Shown piece by piece: positions 16,901-27,135 of a stretch of DNA of 64,000 nt (the first letter of the stretch is position 1; each line of letters begins with the position of its first letter). The notes under the pieces are model-generated. The model did not search any database. It was given only the letters and a program-made list of their open reading frames with translations, and had not been told where the DNA came from. The translations under genes were made by a program, and so were the position numbers. This DNA is from Rhizobiales bacterium TMED25 (lineage in GTDB: Bacteria; Pseudomonadota; Alphaproteobacteria; Rhizobiales; TMED25): assembly GCA_002168075.1 (NCBI GenBank), contig NHCE01000002.1, forward strand, positions 1 to 64,000, in the 5' to 3' direction.

Positions 16901-18013
16901 TCAGATATTTTCTTTTTTATCCCATTTTTCATATATTTGATTAGCTATTTCATCATATTTCTGATCGCGAATTGCTTTTCTTAGTTTAATCATTAGATCA
17001 TCATAGTAACGTAAGTTGATATAGGTAAGGATCATTGAACCTAACAATTCTTTTGCTTTAAATAAATGGTGCAGATATGCACGTGAATATTTGGATGTTA
17101 TCGGGCACTTTGAGTATGGATCAATAGGTTTATTATCATTTGAATATTTTGAATTTCTGATATTAATATTACCATTGCATGTATAAGCCAGGCCATGTCG
17201 TCCAGCTCTTGTAGGCATTACACAGTCAAACATATCAACTCCTCTTCGAACAGACTCAACAAGGTCTAGAGGTGTTCCAACCCCCATTAGGTATCTGGGT
17301 TTATTTTTTGGAAGAAACGGTATGGTATTATCTAACGTTTGAACCATTAATTTATGGCCCTCACCAACGGCTAAACCTCCAATTGCATAGCCATCAAATC
17401 CTATTTTTATAGTTTCTTCTGCAGAGTGTTTTCTTAAGTCAGGGTTTATACCTCCCTGCACTATCCCAAAAAGTTTTCTTTTATTTTTTTTGGAAAATGA
17501 CTTCTTAGATAGCTCAGCCCATTTCAATGACAAACTCATAGCATTTTTAATTTTTTCTTCATCTGTGTTATATTCCACACACTGATCTAGTACCATTTGA
17601 ATATCTGAACCAATTGAATTCTGTATGTCCATTGATAATTTAGGAGTTAAAAAAAATCTCTTCCCGTCAATATGGGATTTGAAATATACACCATCATTCT
17701 CAATTTTTGTTAATTTAGACAATGACATTATTTGAAACCCCCCCGAATCAGTCAGTAACGGTTTATCCCATTGCATAAAATTATTTAAACCACCAAAATT
17801 ATCCAATACCTCACAACCAGGCCTTAGAAACATGTGGTATGTATTTGCAAGAATTATTTTAAAACCAATTTCATCTAATTTCTCAGTGAACATCGCTTTA
17901 ACCGTTCCCTGAGTTCCAACAGGCATAAAAACTGGTGTCTCGACAAAACCATTTGGCAGATTTAAGATACAATTTCTTGCTTTACCATCGGTTTTTTTAA
18001 TTTCAAATGTCAT
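16901..18013 (-). CDS. tgt: tRNA-guanine transglycosylase, zinc site degenerate
   Basis: 370-residue queuine/preQ1 tRNA-ribosyltransferase, which exchanges G34 for preQ1 in tRNAs with GUN anticodons. The general base is D89 in LTDSGGFQIMS and the nucleophile is D263 in MFDCVMPTRAGRHG. GIVQGG and GGLAVGEG are intact. The C-terminal zinc site of bacterial Tgt is not: the Cys-x-Cys-x-x-Cys plus His set (C302, C304, C307, H333 in E. coli numbering) reads S301, C303, T306 and I332 with a constant offset of one. Catalytic residues are kept, so it may work without zinc. The start overlaps the end of queA by 11 bases. Confidence 0.95.
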   Translation of the reverse strand: MTFEIKKTDGKARNCILNLPNGFVETPVFMPVGTQGTVKAMFTEKLDEIGFKIILANTYHMFLRPGCEVLDNFGGLNNFMQWDKPLLTDSGGFQIMSLSKLTKIENDGVYFKSHIDGKRFFLTPKLSMDIQNSIGSDIQMVLDQCVEYNTDEEKIKNAMSLSLKWAELSKKSFSKKNKRKLFGIVQGGINPDLRKHSAEETIKIGFDGYAIGGLAVGEGHKLMVQTLDNTIPFLPKNKPRYLMGVGTPLDLVESVRRGVDMFDCVMPTRAGRHGLAYTCNGNINIRNSKYSNDNKPIDPYSKCPITSKYSRAYLHHLFKAKELLGSMILTYINLRYYDDLMIKLRKAIRDQKYDEIANQIYEKWDKKENI

Positions 18014-19058
18014 AATTTTTCTTTATAAGACAAGCATCACCATATGAATAAAAACGATAATTATTTTTTATCGCATACCTATATGCTTTTTGCATATTTT
18101 GAATACCATAGAATGCACAGACTAGAACAAATAATGATGATCTTGGTAGATGAAAATTAGTAACCAAAATATCTACTGCATTAAATTTAAATCCAGGTGT
18201 AATATATATGTCAGTCTCACCAATATATTCAGAAAATACACCTTCCATATTAACAGCAGTTTCTAAAATTCGCATACTAGTTGTGCCTACAGCTACAATC
18301 TTATTATTGTTTTCTTTGGTCTGATTCAAAATTTTTACTTGATCAGCTCCCAAACAGCACCACTCAGAATGAATCTTATGATCGAGAATATCGTTTGTCT
18401 TTATAGGGGAAAAAGTACCTGACCCAACATGCAGAATAACTGTACATATATTTACCCCTTTAGACTTAATTTCTTCTATTAAATTTTCTGTGAAATGGAG
18501 TCCTGCGGTTGGAGCTGCAGCTGAACCATGAGTTCTCGCATATACAGTTTGATAATCTAACTCATCTTCTTTTTTAATATCTCTTTGAGACATTATATAA
18601 GGCGGCAAGGGCATTGTTCCATTAACAAAAATCCACTTAATTAATTTTTCCTTGTCTAAATTAAAAGATATCTTTACATGGTCATCCTCCTCAAATGCAA
18701 GGACTATTGCTTCAATTTCATCAGTTGCTGAAAATATTATTTTATCATTTATCCTTACGCGTTTTTTTGGCTTCACCAAAATAAGCCAAGATCCATCCTC
18801 AAGTTCTTTTATAAGGTTTAATTTAATTTTTGAGGATTTATCAGCACGTTTTCTAATACATTCAAAATAAGAAGGGATGACTTTTGTTTCATTAAGCACA
18901 AGCGTATCACCGGCGTCTAAAAATGATGGTAGGTCATAGAAATTTAAATCACTATAATTCTTATCTAAAACTAAAAGTCTAGAATGATCCCTTGGTGAAA
19001 CAGGCTCCAATGCAATTTTATTTTTATCGAGTTGAAAATCAAATAATTTTAAATCCAC
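18003..19058 (-). CDS. queA: S-adenosylmethionine:tRNA ribosyltransferase-isomerase
   Basis: 351-residue QueA, which adds the cyclopentenyl (epoxyqueuosine) part to preQ1-modified tRNA using SAM. The signature stretch TVYARTHGSAAAPTAGLHFT and the later HVGSGTF and TNFHLPRSSL segments are all present. The start is GTG at 19058, giving the usual N-terminus with LFDFQLD. It is followed by tgt with an 11-base overlap, so the two queuosine steps are translationally coupled; a cyclophilin gene lies upstream. Confidence 0.96.
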   Translation of the reverse strand: MDLKLFDFQLDKNKIALEPVSPRDHSRLLVLDKNYSDLNFYDLPSFLDAGDTLVLNETKVIPSYFECIRKRADKSSKIKLNLIKELEDGSWLILVKPKKRVRINDKIIFSATDEIEAIVLAFEEDDHVKISFNLDKEKLIKWIFVNGTMPLPPYIMSQRDIKKEDELDYQTVYARTHGSAAAPTAGLHFTENLIEEIKSKGVNICTVILHVGSGTFSPIKTNDILDHKIHSEWCCLGADQVKILNQTKENNNKIVAVGTTSMRILETAVNMEGVFSEYIGETDIYITPGFKFNAVDILVTNFHLPRSSLFVLVCAFYGIQNMQKAYRYAIKNNYRFYSYGDACLIKKNYDI

Positions 19059-19069
19059 AGGACTAGATT

Positions 19070-19585
19070 TTATTCTTCTATAAGTGACATTCTGACAATT
19101 TTATCAGGCTCAACTGGAGGCTCACCTCTTGCAATTGCATCCACATAATCCATGCCATCAACAACAGTTCCCCATACTGTATATTGTCCGTTTAAGAAAG
19201 GTGCTGGTTTGAAACATATAAAAAACTGGCTATTAGCACTATTTGGGTTACTAGAGCGCGCCATACCGATTGTACCTCGTTCAAATGGCTTATTGGAGAA
19301 CTCAGCAATTACATCTGGATAATTTGAACCACCCATACCAGTTCCAGTGGGGTCCCCTGTTTGCGCCATAAACCCTTCTATTACTCGATGGAATACAATT
19401 CCATCATAGAAACCCTCTTTAGTAAGTTGTTTTATTCTTTCAACATGCAGTGGAGCAACATCACTATGCAGTTCAATTACGACTTCTCCATGAGTTAATT
19501 CTAATAGTAGTTTTTCATTTGTATTTTCAGCCATAGCATCCTTCATAAAAATAATTAATAATAATGTAAATAATATTTTTTTCAT
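19070..19585 (-). CDS. Cyclophilin-type peptidyl-prolyl cis-trans isomerase, exported
   Basis: 171-residue cyclophilin with an N-terminal signal peptide (MKKILFTLLLIIFM, probable cut after AMA) and hence a periplasmic role in folding. Catalytic-site motifs FHRVIEGFMAQTGDPTGTGMGG and NSQFFICFKPAPFLNGQYTVWG are intact. It is placed between coaD (four bases upstream) and queA (11 bases downstream) in a minus-strand run, an order seen in other alphaproteobacteria. Confidence 0.93.
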   Translation of the reverse strand: MKKILFTLLLIIFMKDAMAENTNEKLLLELTHGEVVIELHSDVAPLHVERIKQLTKEGFYDGIVFHRVIEGFMAQTGDPTGTGMGGSNYPDVIAEFSNKPFERGTIGMARSSNPNSANSQFFICFKPAPFLNGQYTVWGTVVDGMDYVDAIARGEPPVEPDKIVRMSLIEE

Positions 19586-19589
19586 TTAT

Positions 19590-20096
19590 TTATATATTCT
19601 TGGTAATAGAATTAATATTACTAATCAAGTATTTATTTACCGTTGATGGAACCAAGGTATCAATTTGGCCACCTAACTTATAAATCTGTCTTACAAGACT
19701 TGATGATATGTGATTAAGGTTATTATCAGTAGCCATAAAAAAAGTCTCAATATTATTGCTCATCTTACGATTAGTATTATACATTCTGAGCTCATAATTT
19801 AAATCAGATGTATCTCGAATCCCTCGCACAATTAGATTACAATTATTTTTTTTTGCAGCATCAATTAGGAGACAGTCAAATTGTACTATATCGATTTTTA
19901 GATTTTTAATGACTAAAGCATCAACAGATTCTCTGATTAGCTTTTCCCTAATTTTAATGTCAAGTAGGCTATTTTTATCATGGTGATTTCCAATACCTAC
20001 AACCAAATGATCGGTAATAGTTGATACCTTTTTAATTATATTCTGATGCCCAAGTGTAAATGGATCGAATGATCCCGGAAAGAAACATTTACTCAT
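19590..20096 (-). CDS. coaD: Phosphopantetheine adenylyltransferase
   Basis: 168 residues from the ATG at 20096; makes dephospho-CoA from ATP and 4'-phosphopantetheine. The nucleotidyltransferase motif T14-x-G-H17 follows PGSFDP, and ISSSLVRQ near the C-terminus is the second family signature. A longer frame reaches 20162 but its extra 22 residues would lie inside gyrA and do not match the family start, so 20096 (or the adjacent ATG at 20099) is preferred. It overlaps the gyrA stop by eight bases. Confidence 0.95.
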   Translation of the reverse strand: MSKCFFPGSFDPFTLGHQNIIKKVSTITDHLVVGIGNHHDKNSLLDIKIREKLIRESVDALVIKNLKIDIVQFDCLLIDAAKKNNCNLIVRGIRDTSDLNYELRMYNTNRKMSNNIETFFMATDNNLNHISSSLVRQIYKLGGQIDTLVPSTVNKYLISNINSITKNI

Positions 20097-22830
20097 CATC
20101 CAAGTCCTCAATATGATCGGCCTCACTATCATCATCAGCCTCAATATCACCCAATCGCTCAACGGAGACTACTTGCTCTTCATTGTCAATATCAAAAATT
20201 TTCACACCTTGGGTCGATCTTGACGCAATTCTAATATCATCAACAGGGCATCTTATTAATTTACCTTTGTCAGTTACTAATATGATTTGATTTGATGGAT
20301 CTACAGGAAAAGAATCAGATAAATCACCATTCCTTTCGTTTACTACCATTGCAATAATCCCCTTACCGCCTCGCCCTGTAACTCTGTATTCATACGTTGA
20401 TGTTCTCTTTCCAAAGCCATTATTTGAAATGGATAATATAAATTGTTCTGATGCCCCCATCTCTGCATATTTCTCATCACTTAACACTGTAGGATCGGCG
20501 TCTTCAATAGAGTCCTCATTAATCTCAACTTCCTGCTCTAAATCACCCCGAACCGCTTTACTCATTTTGATGTAAGCTAATCTTTCTTCTGTGGTTGCAT
20601 TTAATGCATTAATGATAGTAGCTGATATAACTCTATTATCTTTTGCAAGTTTAATTCCTCTGACACCTGTTGATGATCTACCGACAAATAACCTAACATC
20701 TTTTACCCTGAACCTAATACATTGGCCCTTTGATGTGGTAATTAGAATATCATCATTGTCCGTGCAGGTTTCTACAGATTTGATTTTATCATCACCTTGA
20801 AGCTTCATAGCGATTTTACCATTTGATCTTACATCCACAAAATCACTAAGTTTATTTTTTCTTACATTACCATTCTCTGTAGTAAACATTAAAAGAAGGT
20901 TTTCCCACTCTTCTTCATTTTCAGGTAATGGCATTATGGTTGTTATATTTTCACCTTCACCAAGTGGAAGAAGGTTTATCATAGCCTTTCCTTTAGATTG
21001 AGGTGTACCTTGCGGCAGCTTATAACCTTTCATCTTATATACAATTCCAGTAGACGAGAAAAATAATATTGGCGTATGTGTATTTTCTACAAAGATTTGA
21101 GTAACAAAATCTTCATCTCGTGTACTCATTCCAGCACGCCCCTTACCACCTCTTCGCTGGCTTCGGTAGGTTGATAATGGAACCCGCTTTATATAGCCCT
21201 TATGGCTTACTGTGATAACAACATCTTGTTTAGGAATAAGATCCTCATCATCAACATCTAATTCTATATCCATAATTTCAGTTCTACGTGGGTTCCCAAA
21301 GGAGTCTTTGGAATTATTTAATTCCTCTTCAATAATATTATCTAAAACCTGTCGATTAGATAATATTTCGAGATATTTCTTTATATCTTGACCAATTGAA
21401 TTTAATTCTTTTTCTATCTCATCTCGACCTATTGCTGTTAAACGCTGTAATCGTAGATCAAGAATCGCCTGAACCTGTTCAATTGATAGCATATATGATC
21501 CATCTTCAGCAATTTTATGGCGCGGATCATCTATCAATTTTATGAGTGAGTCTACATTTTTTGGTATCCACTTCTTTTTTAACATATAGTCACGCGCGGT
21601 GGCAGGATCTGGAGATGATCTAATTACTGATATAATCTCATCAATATTGGCAATTGCAATTGCTAAACCAACAAGAACATGAGCTCTATCACGAGATTTA
21701 TTTAGAAGATAAGTTGTTCTCTTTACAACGATTTCAACCCTGAATTCAAGAAAAGCATCAATTATCTGCCTCAATGAGAGTAATTCTGGTTTACCAGAAT
21801 TTAGAGTTACCATGTTGCAACCAAATGAAGATTGCAGTGGTGTAAATTTATATAATTGGTTTAATATGACATCGGACTCGGCATCTTTTTTTAGTTCAAC
21901 AATTACTCTTATCCCATGCCTATCAGATACATCTCTAATATCTGCAATTCCTTCAATTTTCTTTTCCCTGACGAGATCAGCAATTTTTTCGATAAGGTTT
22001 GATTTATTAACTTGATATGGAATTTCAGTAATGATTATTGAATTTCTATTATTTTGTGTTTCAATTTCCGCCTTTCCTCTTACTATAACTGATCCCCTTC
22101 CAGTTTGCTGTGCACTTCGAATTCCTGTTCTTCCAATTATCATTCCACCAGTAGGGAAATCTGGTCCTGGGATGATTGCATTGAGCTCTTCTTCTGTGGT
22201 ATTGGGGTTTTTAAGTATTGCAACACATCCATCTATAACCTCCGTTAAATTGTGAGGGGGAATGTTAGTTGCCATTCCAACTGCAATACCTCCAGCACCA
22301 TTTATGAGCAGGTTCGGAAATTTTGAAGGTAAAACTGATGGCTCGCTCTCAGATCCATCATAATTTTCTTGATAGGCAATACAATCTTTATCTATATCCT
22401 CAAGCATAAGAGTGGTTATTTTATCTAATCTGCACTCTGTATAGCGCATTGCAGCAGGACGGTCACCATCAATAGACCCAAAATTACCTTGACCGTCTAC
22501 CAAAGGTGCTCTCATCGAGAAAGATTGTGCCATTCTGACAAGTGACTCGTAAACAGCTGAGTCACCATGAGGATGATACTTACCTATAACATCCCCAACT
22601 ACCCTTGCTGATTTTCGATAAGGTTTGTTGTGGTCTAAGCCCATTTGGTTCATCGAGAAGAGTATTCTCCTGTGAACTGGCTTAAGTCCGTCTCTAACAT
22701 CAGGAATAGCTCGTGACACGATTACGCTCATTGCATAATCCAGGTATGACGAGCTCATTTCACTTTCTATAGTAACAGGCACAATACCTGTCTTAGGATT
22801 TGGAGCTGAATTTGTATCGTCTTCTGTCAA
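20089..22830 (-). CDS. gyrA: DNA gyrase subunit A
   Basis: 913-residue GyrA. The catalytic Tyr is Y130 in [10 protein letters not shown]. The quinolone-determining region reads [11 protein letters not shown], with S91 at the E. coli S83 position and E95 where E. coli has D87. The C-terminal half has the beta-propeller repeats including the GyrA box (QRRGGKG), and the protein ends in a very acidic tail. The start must be TTG at 22830: an in-frame stop lies two codons upstream, and this gives the expected N-terminal length before SYLDYAM. No strong ribosome site is seen. ssb lies 117 bases upstream on the same strand. Confidence 0.97.
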   Translation of the reverse strand: MTEDDTNSAPNPKTGIVPVTIESEMSSSYLDYAMSVIVSRAIPDVRDGLKPVHRRILFSMNQMGLDHNKPYRKSARVVGDVIGKYHPHGDSAVYESLVRMAQSFSMRAPLVDGQGNFGSIDGDRPAAMRYTECRLDKITTLMLEDIDKDCIAYQENYDGSESEPSVLPSKFPNLLINGAGGIAVGMATNIPPHNLTEVIDGCVAILKNPNTTEEELNAIIPGPDFPTGGMIIGRTGIRSAQQTGRGSVIVRGKAEIETQNNRNSIIITEIPYQVNKSNLIEKIADLVREKKIEGIADIRDVSDRHGIRVIVELKKDAESDVILNQLYKFTPLQSSFGCNMVTLNSGKPELLSLRQIIDAFLEFRVEIVVKRTTYLLNKSRDRAHVLVGLAIAIANIDEIISVIRSSPDPATARDYMLKKKWIPKNVDSLIKLIDDPRHKIAEDGSYMLSIEQVQAILDLRLQRLTAIGRDEIEKELNSIGQDIKKYLEILSNRQVLDNIIEEELNNSKDSFGNPRRTEIMDIELDVDDEDLIPKQDVVITVSHKGYIKRVPLSTYRSQRRGGKGRAGMSTRDEDFVTQIFVENTHTPILFFSSTGIVYKMKGYKLPQGTPQSKGKAMINLLPLGEGENITTIMPLPENEEEWENLLLMFTTENGNVRKNKLSDFVDVRSNGKIAMKLQGDDKIKSVETCTDNDDILITTSKGQCIRFRVKDVRLFVGRSSTGVRGIKLAKDNRVISATIINALNATTEERLAYIKMSKAVRGDLEQEVEINEDSIEDADPTVLSDEKYAEMGASEQFILSISNNGFGKRTSTYEYRVTGRGGKGIIAMVVNERNGDLSDSFPVDPSNQIILVTDKGKLIRCPVDDIRIASRSTQGVKIFDIDNEEQVVSVERLGDIEADDDSEADHIEDLDDE

Positions 22831-22947
22831 TTTTTAAACTACTATACGAATCAAAATATATATAAATGATATCAGGTAATTAGACCCTGTAGAAAGTTAT
22901 TATCGTAAATACTCTATCTTTCTGTTGAAGATCTGAAACTTAATTGA

Positions 22948-23421
22948 TTAAAATGGTATTTCATCATCAAATTCGTCTGCAATAGTTTCTACAGTAGTGT
23001 CACTGATCTGGTTACTTTCACTTTTTTGAATAGGTGATGCAGAAGAACTTGGCATCGATGCTGAATTTTCACTTGCATTTCCGAGTAACGTAAGATTCCC
23101 ACTAAAGTTTTGCAATACAATTTCAGTAGTATATCTTTCTTGGCCTGGCTCGCCCCACTTTCTAGTTTGCAGTTGACCTTCTATGTATATTTGTGATCCC
23201 TTTTTTACGTATTGCTCGGCAATTTTAGATAAATTTTCATTAAAAATTACAACTTTATGCCACTCTGTTCGTTCTTTTCTTTCATTTGTGTTTTTATCTC
23301 TCCAAGTTTCGGACGTGGCCACACTAAAACTACAAATTGATTTTCCATCTTGAGTAGCCCTTATTTCTGGGTCATTTCCCAATCTTCCAATGAGTTGAAC
23401 TTTATTTAAACTTCCTGCCAT
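22948..23421 (-). CDS. ssb: Single-stranded DNA-binding protein
   Basis: 157-residue SSB: an OB-fold over residues 1-110 (NKVQLIGRLGNDPEIR, TEWHKVV, YIEGQLQTRKW), a Ser/Asn-rich linker, and the conserved acidic tail ending DDEIPF that docks partner proteins. A GGAG ribosome site precedes the ATG at 23421. It is divergent from uvrA across about 118 bases; this is the classic ssb/uvrA arrangement. No convincing GTTC-N7-GTTC LexA box was found between them. Confidence 0.97.
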   Translation of the reverse strand: MAGSLNKVQLIGRLGNDPEIRATQDGKSICSFSVATSETWRDKNTNERKERTEWHKVVIFNENLSKIAEQYVKKGSQIYIEGQLQTRKWGEPGQERYTTEIVLQNFSGNLTLLGNASENSASMPSSSASPIQKSESNQISDTTVETIADEFDDEIPF

Positions 23422-23539
23422 AATATATAACTCCTTAATAAGTATAATTATATTCTTAAATTATGAAAATTTATATTTAAATATCCATAATTAGTTATTA
23501 TATTGTTGAAACCTACTAGTTCTTTATGGAATCGTTAAA

Positions 23540-26413
23540 ATAAATAAATACATAAAAATAATTGGTGCCTCGGAACATAATTTAAAAAATGTTTCGGTAA
23601 ATGTACCAAAAGAAAAACTTGTTGTTTTTACTGGATTATCTGGGTCTGGTAAATCTAGTTTAGCTTTTGACACCATATATGCTGAAGGTCAAAGACGATA
23701 TGTTGAAAGCCTATCTTCTTATGCTCGTCAATTCCTTGAAATGATGGATAAGCCAAAAGTTGAGAGTATAGAAGGTTTATCGCCATCTATATCTATCGAA
23801 CAAAAAACTACATCAAAAAACCCAAGATCAACTGTGGGAACTGTGACTGAGATATATGATTATTTAAGGGTACTATATGCAAGAGTTGGCATACCCTATT
23901 CACCTGCAACAGGTCTTCCTATCGAAGCACAAACTGTATCTGATATGATAGACCAAATATTAAAACTTAAAAATGATGAAAAAATTCTAATTTTATCTCC
24001 CATAGCAAAAGAAAAAAAAGGTGAATTTCAGACTGAGTTACAAAAAATAAGAAAAGCTGGCTTTCAAAGGGTTAAGATAGATGGTGTATTTTACAAGAGT
24101 GATAATTTTCCAAAACTCGAAAAAAATATAAAACATGATATTGATATTGTAATTGATAGGTTAGTTACAGGAAACATAGACCCAACAAGATTAGCAGACT
24201 CCATAGAAACAGGTTTAAAATACTCTGAGTCTCAAGTCATTATTGAATTTCCTGATAAATCATTAAAATCAGAAAAAAAAATTAATACTACAAAAAATCT
24301 GACCCATGAAAGAGTCATATTCTCAACAAAATTTGCATGCCCAGTTTCGGGATTTAGTCTCGGTGAAATAGAACCAAGACTTTTTTCATTTAATAGCCCC
24401 ATCGGTGCTTGTAATGGTTGTGATGGTTTGGGCAGTGTTTACTCAGCTGATCCAAAAAAAATAATTTCAAATCCTGATCTTTCTATAGCTGATGGGGCAA
24501 TAAAACCATGGAAAAATGTAAACTCAAGACTCATACTAGAAACTATTCAATCTATTGCCAGTAATTATAAATTTAATATCAACACACCTTGGAAAAATCT
24601 TAATCCTAAAATACATGAGCTTCTTTTATATGGTTCAAATAATGAAAATATTGAATTCTCATACACACATGAGAATGATAAATATAACTTAAATAAACCA
24701 TTTGAAGGAATAATTACGAGTATAAATAAGGCTATAAAGCAAGTCAAATCGAGATATAAGTATAGAGAATTATCACGATACCAGTCACTTCAAACTTGTA
24801 AAAAATGTAGTGGCAAGAGATTAAGTTCAAATGCCCTTAGTGTAAAAGTAAATCATACAGATATTAGTCAATTGACAGCAATGTCAATAAAAGATTCAAT
24901 AAAGTGGGTTTCAAATCTGAATGTTACACTTAGTGAAAATAACAAGAAAATTGCTGCTCCACTGATAAAGGAAATTCAAGATAGATTAACGTTTCTCCTT
25001 GAAGTTGGTCTTGATTACCTAACCTTATCACGCTCCTCTAGTACATTATCAGGGGGTGAAGCCCAGAGAATTAGATTAGCAAGTCAAATTGGGTCTAAGT
25101 TGTCTGGTGTAATTTATGTATTAGATGAACCTTCAATTGGACTACATCAAAGGGATAATGGAAGACTTCTAAAAACTCTTACAACACTCCGGGATTTGGG
25201 AAATACTGTTATTGTTGTTGAGCACGATGAAGAGGCTATTCATAAAGCAGATCATATAGTTGATATTGGACCTGGTGCTGGTGTTAATGGCGGGAGTATT
25301 GTCTCGGAGGGATCCTTAGCTAAAATTAAAAATACAAAATCTTCTATAACTGGGCAATATTTAAATGGTACTCTTTCAATCCCAATACCTAAAAAACGAA
25401 GAAAAGCTAAAAAATTTATAAAAATTTTAGGAGCAAAGGAAAATAATCTTGAAAATATTGATATTGAATTTCCTTTGGGAGTTTTTTTATGTGTGACAGG
25501 TGTATCTGGATCAGGAAAATCCACACTAATAAATAATATTTTATATCAAAGTTTAGATGATAAATTATCACGTATGGGGCAAATAGGTGATAATTTTAGA
25601 GATTTAATTGGTTCAGAGAATGTTGATAAAATTATCGAAATTAATCAATCTCCAATTGGGAGAACTCCAAGATCCAACCCGGTGACATATACTGGGACTT
25701 TTACACCTATCAGAGAATGGTTTGCAAATCTACCTGAATCAAAAGCTCGAGGTTATAAACCTGGAAGATTTTCCTTTAACGTAAAAGGTGGTAGATGTGA
25801 GAACTGTGAAGGAGATGGAGTTATAAAGGTTGAAATGCATTTTCTTTCGGATGTTTACGTCACTTGCGATGTCTGCAATGGCAAAAGGTACAATAGAGAA
25901 ACACTTGAAGTAAAATATAAAAATAAAACAATATCAGATATACTGGATATGACAGTTTTTGAAGCTGTTGACTTTTTTAAAGCGATACCCTCAATAAAAG
26001 ATAAATTAGCTATGCTTCAAGATGTGGGGCTCGATTATATAAAGATCGGGCAATCAGCTACAACTATATCTGGTGGAGAGGCACAAAGAATTAAATTATC
26101 TAAAGAGCTTTCACGAAAACCAAAAGGTAATACCTTGTATATTTTAGATGAGCCAACAACAGGGCTTCATTTTCATGATGTCGCAAAATTAATAAATATT
26201 CTCAGTGATTTAGTTGAAAAGGGTAACAGTGTAATCGTAATAGAACATAATTTAGATGTAATAAAGAGTGCCGACTGGATTATTGATATGGGACCAGAAG
26301 GTGGAGATGGAGGCGGAAAAATCGTTGCAGAGGGAAAACCAGATGACTTAATTAAATTTAAAAAAAGTTATACAGCAAAATACCTAAATGAAATTTTAAA
26401 GTCATCAACTTAA
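23540..26413 (+). CDS. uvrA: Excinuclease ABC subunit A, apparent non-AUG start
   Basis: UvrA, the damage-recognising ATPase of nucleotide excision repair, about 957 residues. Two ABC modules are complete: Walker A GLSGSGKSS (32-40) and GVSGSGKST, signatures LSGGEAQR and ISGGEAQR, Walker B VLDEPSIGLH and ILDEPTTGLH, and zinc-finger Cys pairs (CNGCDG; CENCEG...CDVCNG). The first in-frame ATG is at 23741, well inside the first ATPase domain. The frame stays open upstream to 23510 with no ATG, GTG or TTG. The family N-terminus NKYIKIIGASEHNLKNV is encoded right after ATA at 23540, with GGA nine bases earlier. ATA is therefore taken as the start; ATC at 23531 or an assembly error are alternatives. 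The stop overlaps the convergent lipoprotein gene by nine bases. Confidence 0.93.
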   Translation: MNKYIKIIGASEHNLKNVSVNVPKEKLVVFTGLSGSGKSSLAFDTIYAEGQRRYVESLSSYARQFLEMMDKPKVESIEGLSPSISIEQKTTSKNPRSTVGTVTEIYDYLRVLYARVGIPYSPATGLPIEAQTVSDMIDQILKLKNDEKILILSPIAKEKKGEFQTELQKIRKAGFQRVKIDGVFYKSDNFPKLEKNIKHDIDIVIDRLVTGNIDPTRLADSIETGLKYSESQVIIEFPDKSLKSEKKINTTKNLTHERVIFSTKFACPVSGFSLGEIEPRLFSFNSPIGACNGCDGLGSVYSADPKKIISNPDLSIADGAIKPWKNVNSRLILETIQSIASNYKFNINTPWKNLNPKIHELLLYGSNNENIEFSYTHENDKYNLNKPFEGIITSINKAIKQVKSRYKYRELSRYQSLQTCKKCSGKRLSSNALSVKVNHTDISQLTAMSIKDSIKWVSNLNVTLSENNKKIAAPLIKEIQDRLTFLLEVGLDYLTLSRSSSTLSGGEAQRIRLASQIGSKLSGVIYVLDEPSIGLHQRDNGRLLKTLTTLRDLGNTVIVVEHDEEAIHKADHIVDIGPGAGVNGGSIVSEGSLAKIKNTKSSITGQYLNGTLSIPIPKKRRKAKKFIKILGAKENNLENIDIEFPLGVFLCVTGVSGSGKSTLINNILYQSLDDKLSRMGQIGDNFRDLIGSENVDKIIEINQSPIGRTPRSNPVTYTGTFTPIREWFANLPESKARGYKPGRFSFNVKGGRCENCEGDGVIKVEMHFLSDVYVTCDVCNGKRYNRETLEVKYKNKTISDILDMTVFEAVDFFKAIPSIKDKLAMLQDVGLDYIKIGQSATTISGGEAQRIKLSKELSRKPKGNTLYILDEPTTGLHFHDVAKLINILSDLVEKGNSVIVIEHNLDVIKSADWIIDMGPEGGDGGGKIVAEGKPDDLIKFKKSYTAKYLNEILKSST

Positions 26414-27076
26414 TTGCTCATTATTAACCTTACTAGAACTTCTCCAATCATAGATCCATTTTTTTAATTCTATTATTACTGGTGGGAGTCCATTATCTCT
26501 ATACCAAGAATCAACTACATACTGTTGTCCAGAGAGTTTTTCCCTGATGACCGCACTAAAATGTGGCCACCTTCCATCAATAAGTGCTCCTCTTGCTTGA
26601 GGAACTACAACATCATGTAAAAAAATTAATTCATTTTTCTGAAGGAACAATAAGTAACTAGTTGATGTAGCAGATTCATCAACACAGTCTTGTTTTTCTG
26701 GATTTCCAATATGATGATTTTCTAAAACCCCACCCTTATCATTTTTTGTTCCAACAATATCTCCAGTTATTACCTCCATTGTAGCGATTGCTGCAGCAAT
26801 CATTTGCCTTTCCTCATAGCTAGTTCTTCCGTTTACTTCTTTAAATATCTTCTTTATGGAAAATAAGTCACTTTCTGAAAAATAAATCTGAGTAATGTAA
26901 TTACAGTTATAACCCGAGCATACGACAACGTCACTTTCGTCTTTAGTTTCTATATTCATTGAAACAAGATACTCATTTATTGTTGGGTACTTAGTATTCA
27001 TAGGAGAATATTGCCCAGTACAAGAAACTAAAAAGAAAGGTATAAGAAAATAAAATATTAAAAAAAAATTTTTCAT
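26405..27076 (-). CDS. Lipoprotein of unknown function, possible transglutaminase-like fold
   Basis: 223 residues with a lipoprotein signal: hydrophobic residues 4-16 and lipobox LVSC, lipidated at C19. I do not recognise a named family. The mature part contains QDC131VDES, GRWPH172FSAVI and YVVD189SW in that order; this spacing of Cys, His and Asp resembles the catalytic triad of transglutaminase-like cysteine proteases, but this is inference. Two more Cys (C53, C58) might form a disulfide. It is divergent from trmFO across 59 bases and overlaps the end of uvrA by nine bases. Confidence 0.72.
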   Translation of the reverse strand: MKNFFLIFYFLIPFFLVSCTGQYSPMNTKYPTINEYLVSMNIETKDESDVVVCSGYNCNYITQIYFSESDLFSIKKIFKEVNGRTSYEERQMIAAAIATMEVITGDIVGTKNDKGGVLENHHIGNPEKQDCVDESATSTSYLLFLQKNELIFLHDVVVPQARGALIDGRWPHFSAVIREKLSGQQYVVDSWYRDNGLPPVIIELKKWIYDWRSSSKVNNEQLS

Positions 27077-27135
27077 ATTTATATCAATAGTGTAAGTTCT
27101 TTAAATATTAATTAAAAAATATGAGTATTAATTAA

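Noticed and set aside
20097..20162. Longer coaD start inside gyrA
   Set aside because: The 22 extra residues are out of family and only mirror gyrA sequence; ATG at 20096 begins right before PGSFDP.
23422..23539. LexA box between ssb and uvrA
   Set aside because: Only a single GTTC half site (23519-23522) is present; no partner at the seven-base spacing.
23526..23543. ATG at 23526 as the uvrA start with a programmed frameshift (reads MESLK then stop)
   Set aside because: It is in another frame; there is no slippery site or stimulatory structure visible and the family N-terminus begins later, so a non-AUG start or sequence error is simpler.
23741..26413. uvrA starting at ATG 23741
   Set aside because: This would delete Walker A and the start of the first ATPase domain, which are encoded in frame just upstream.
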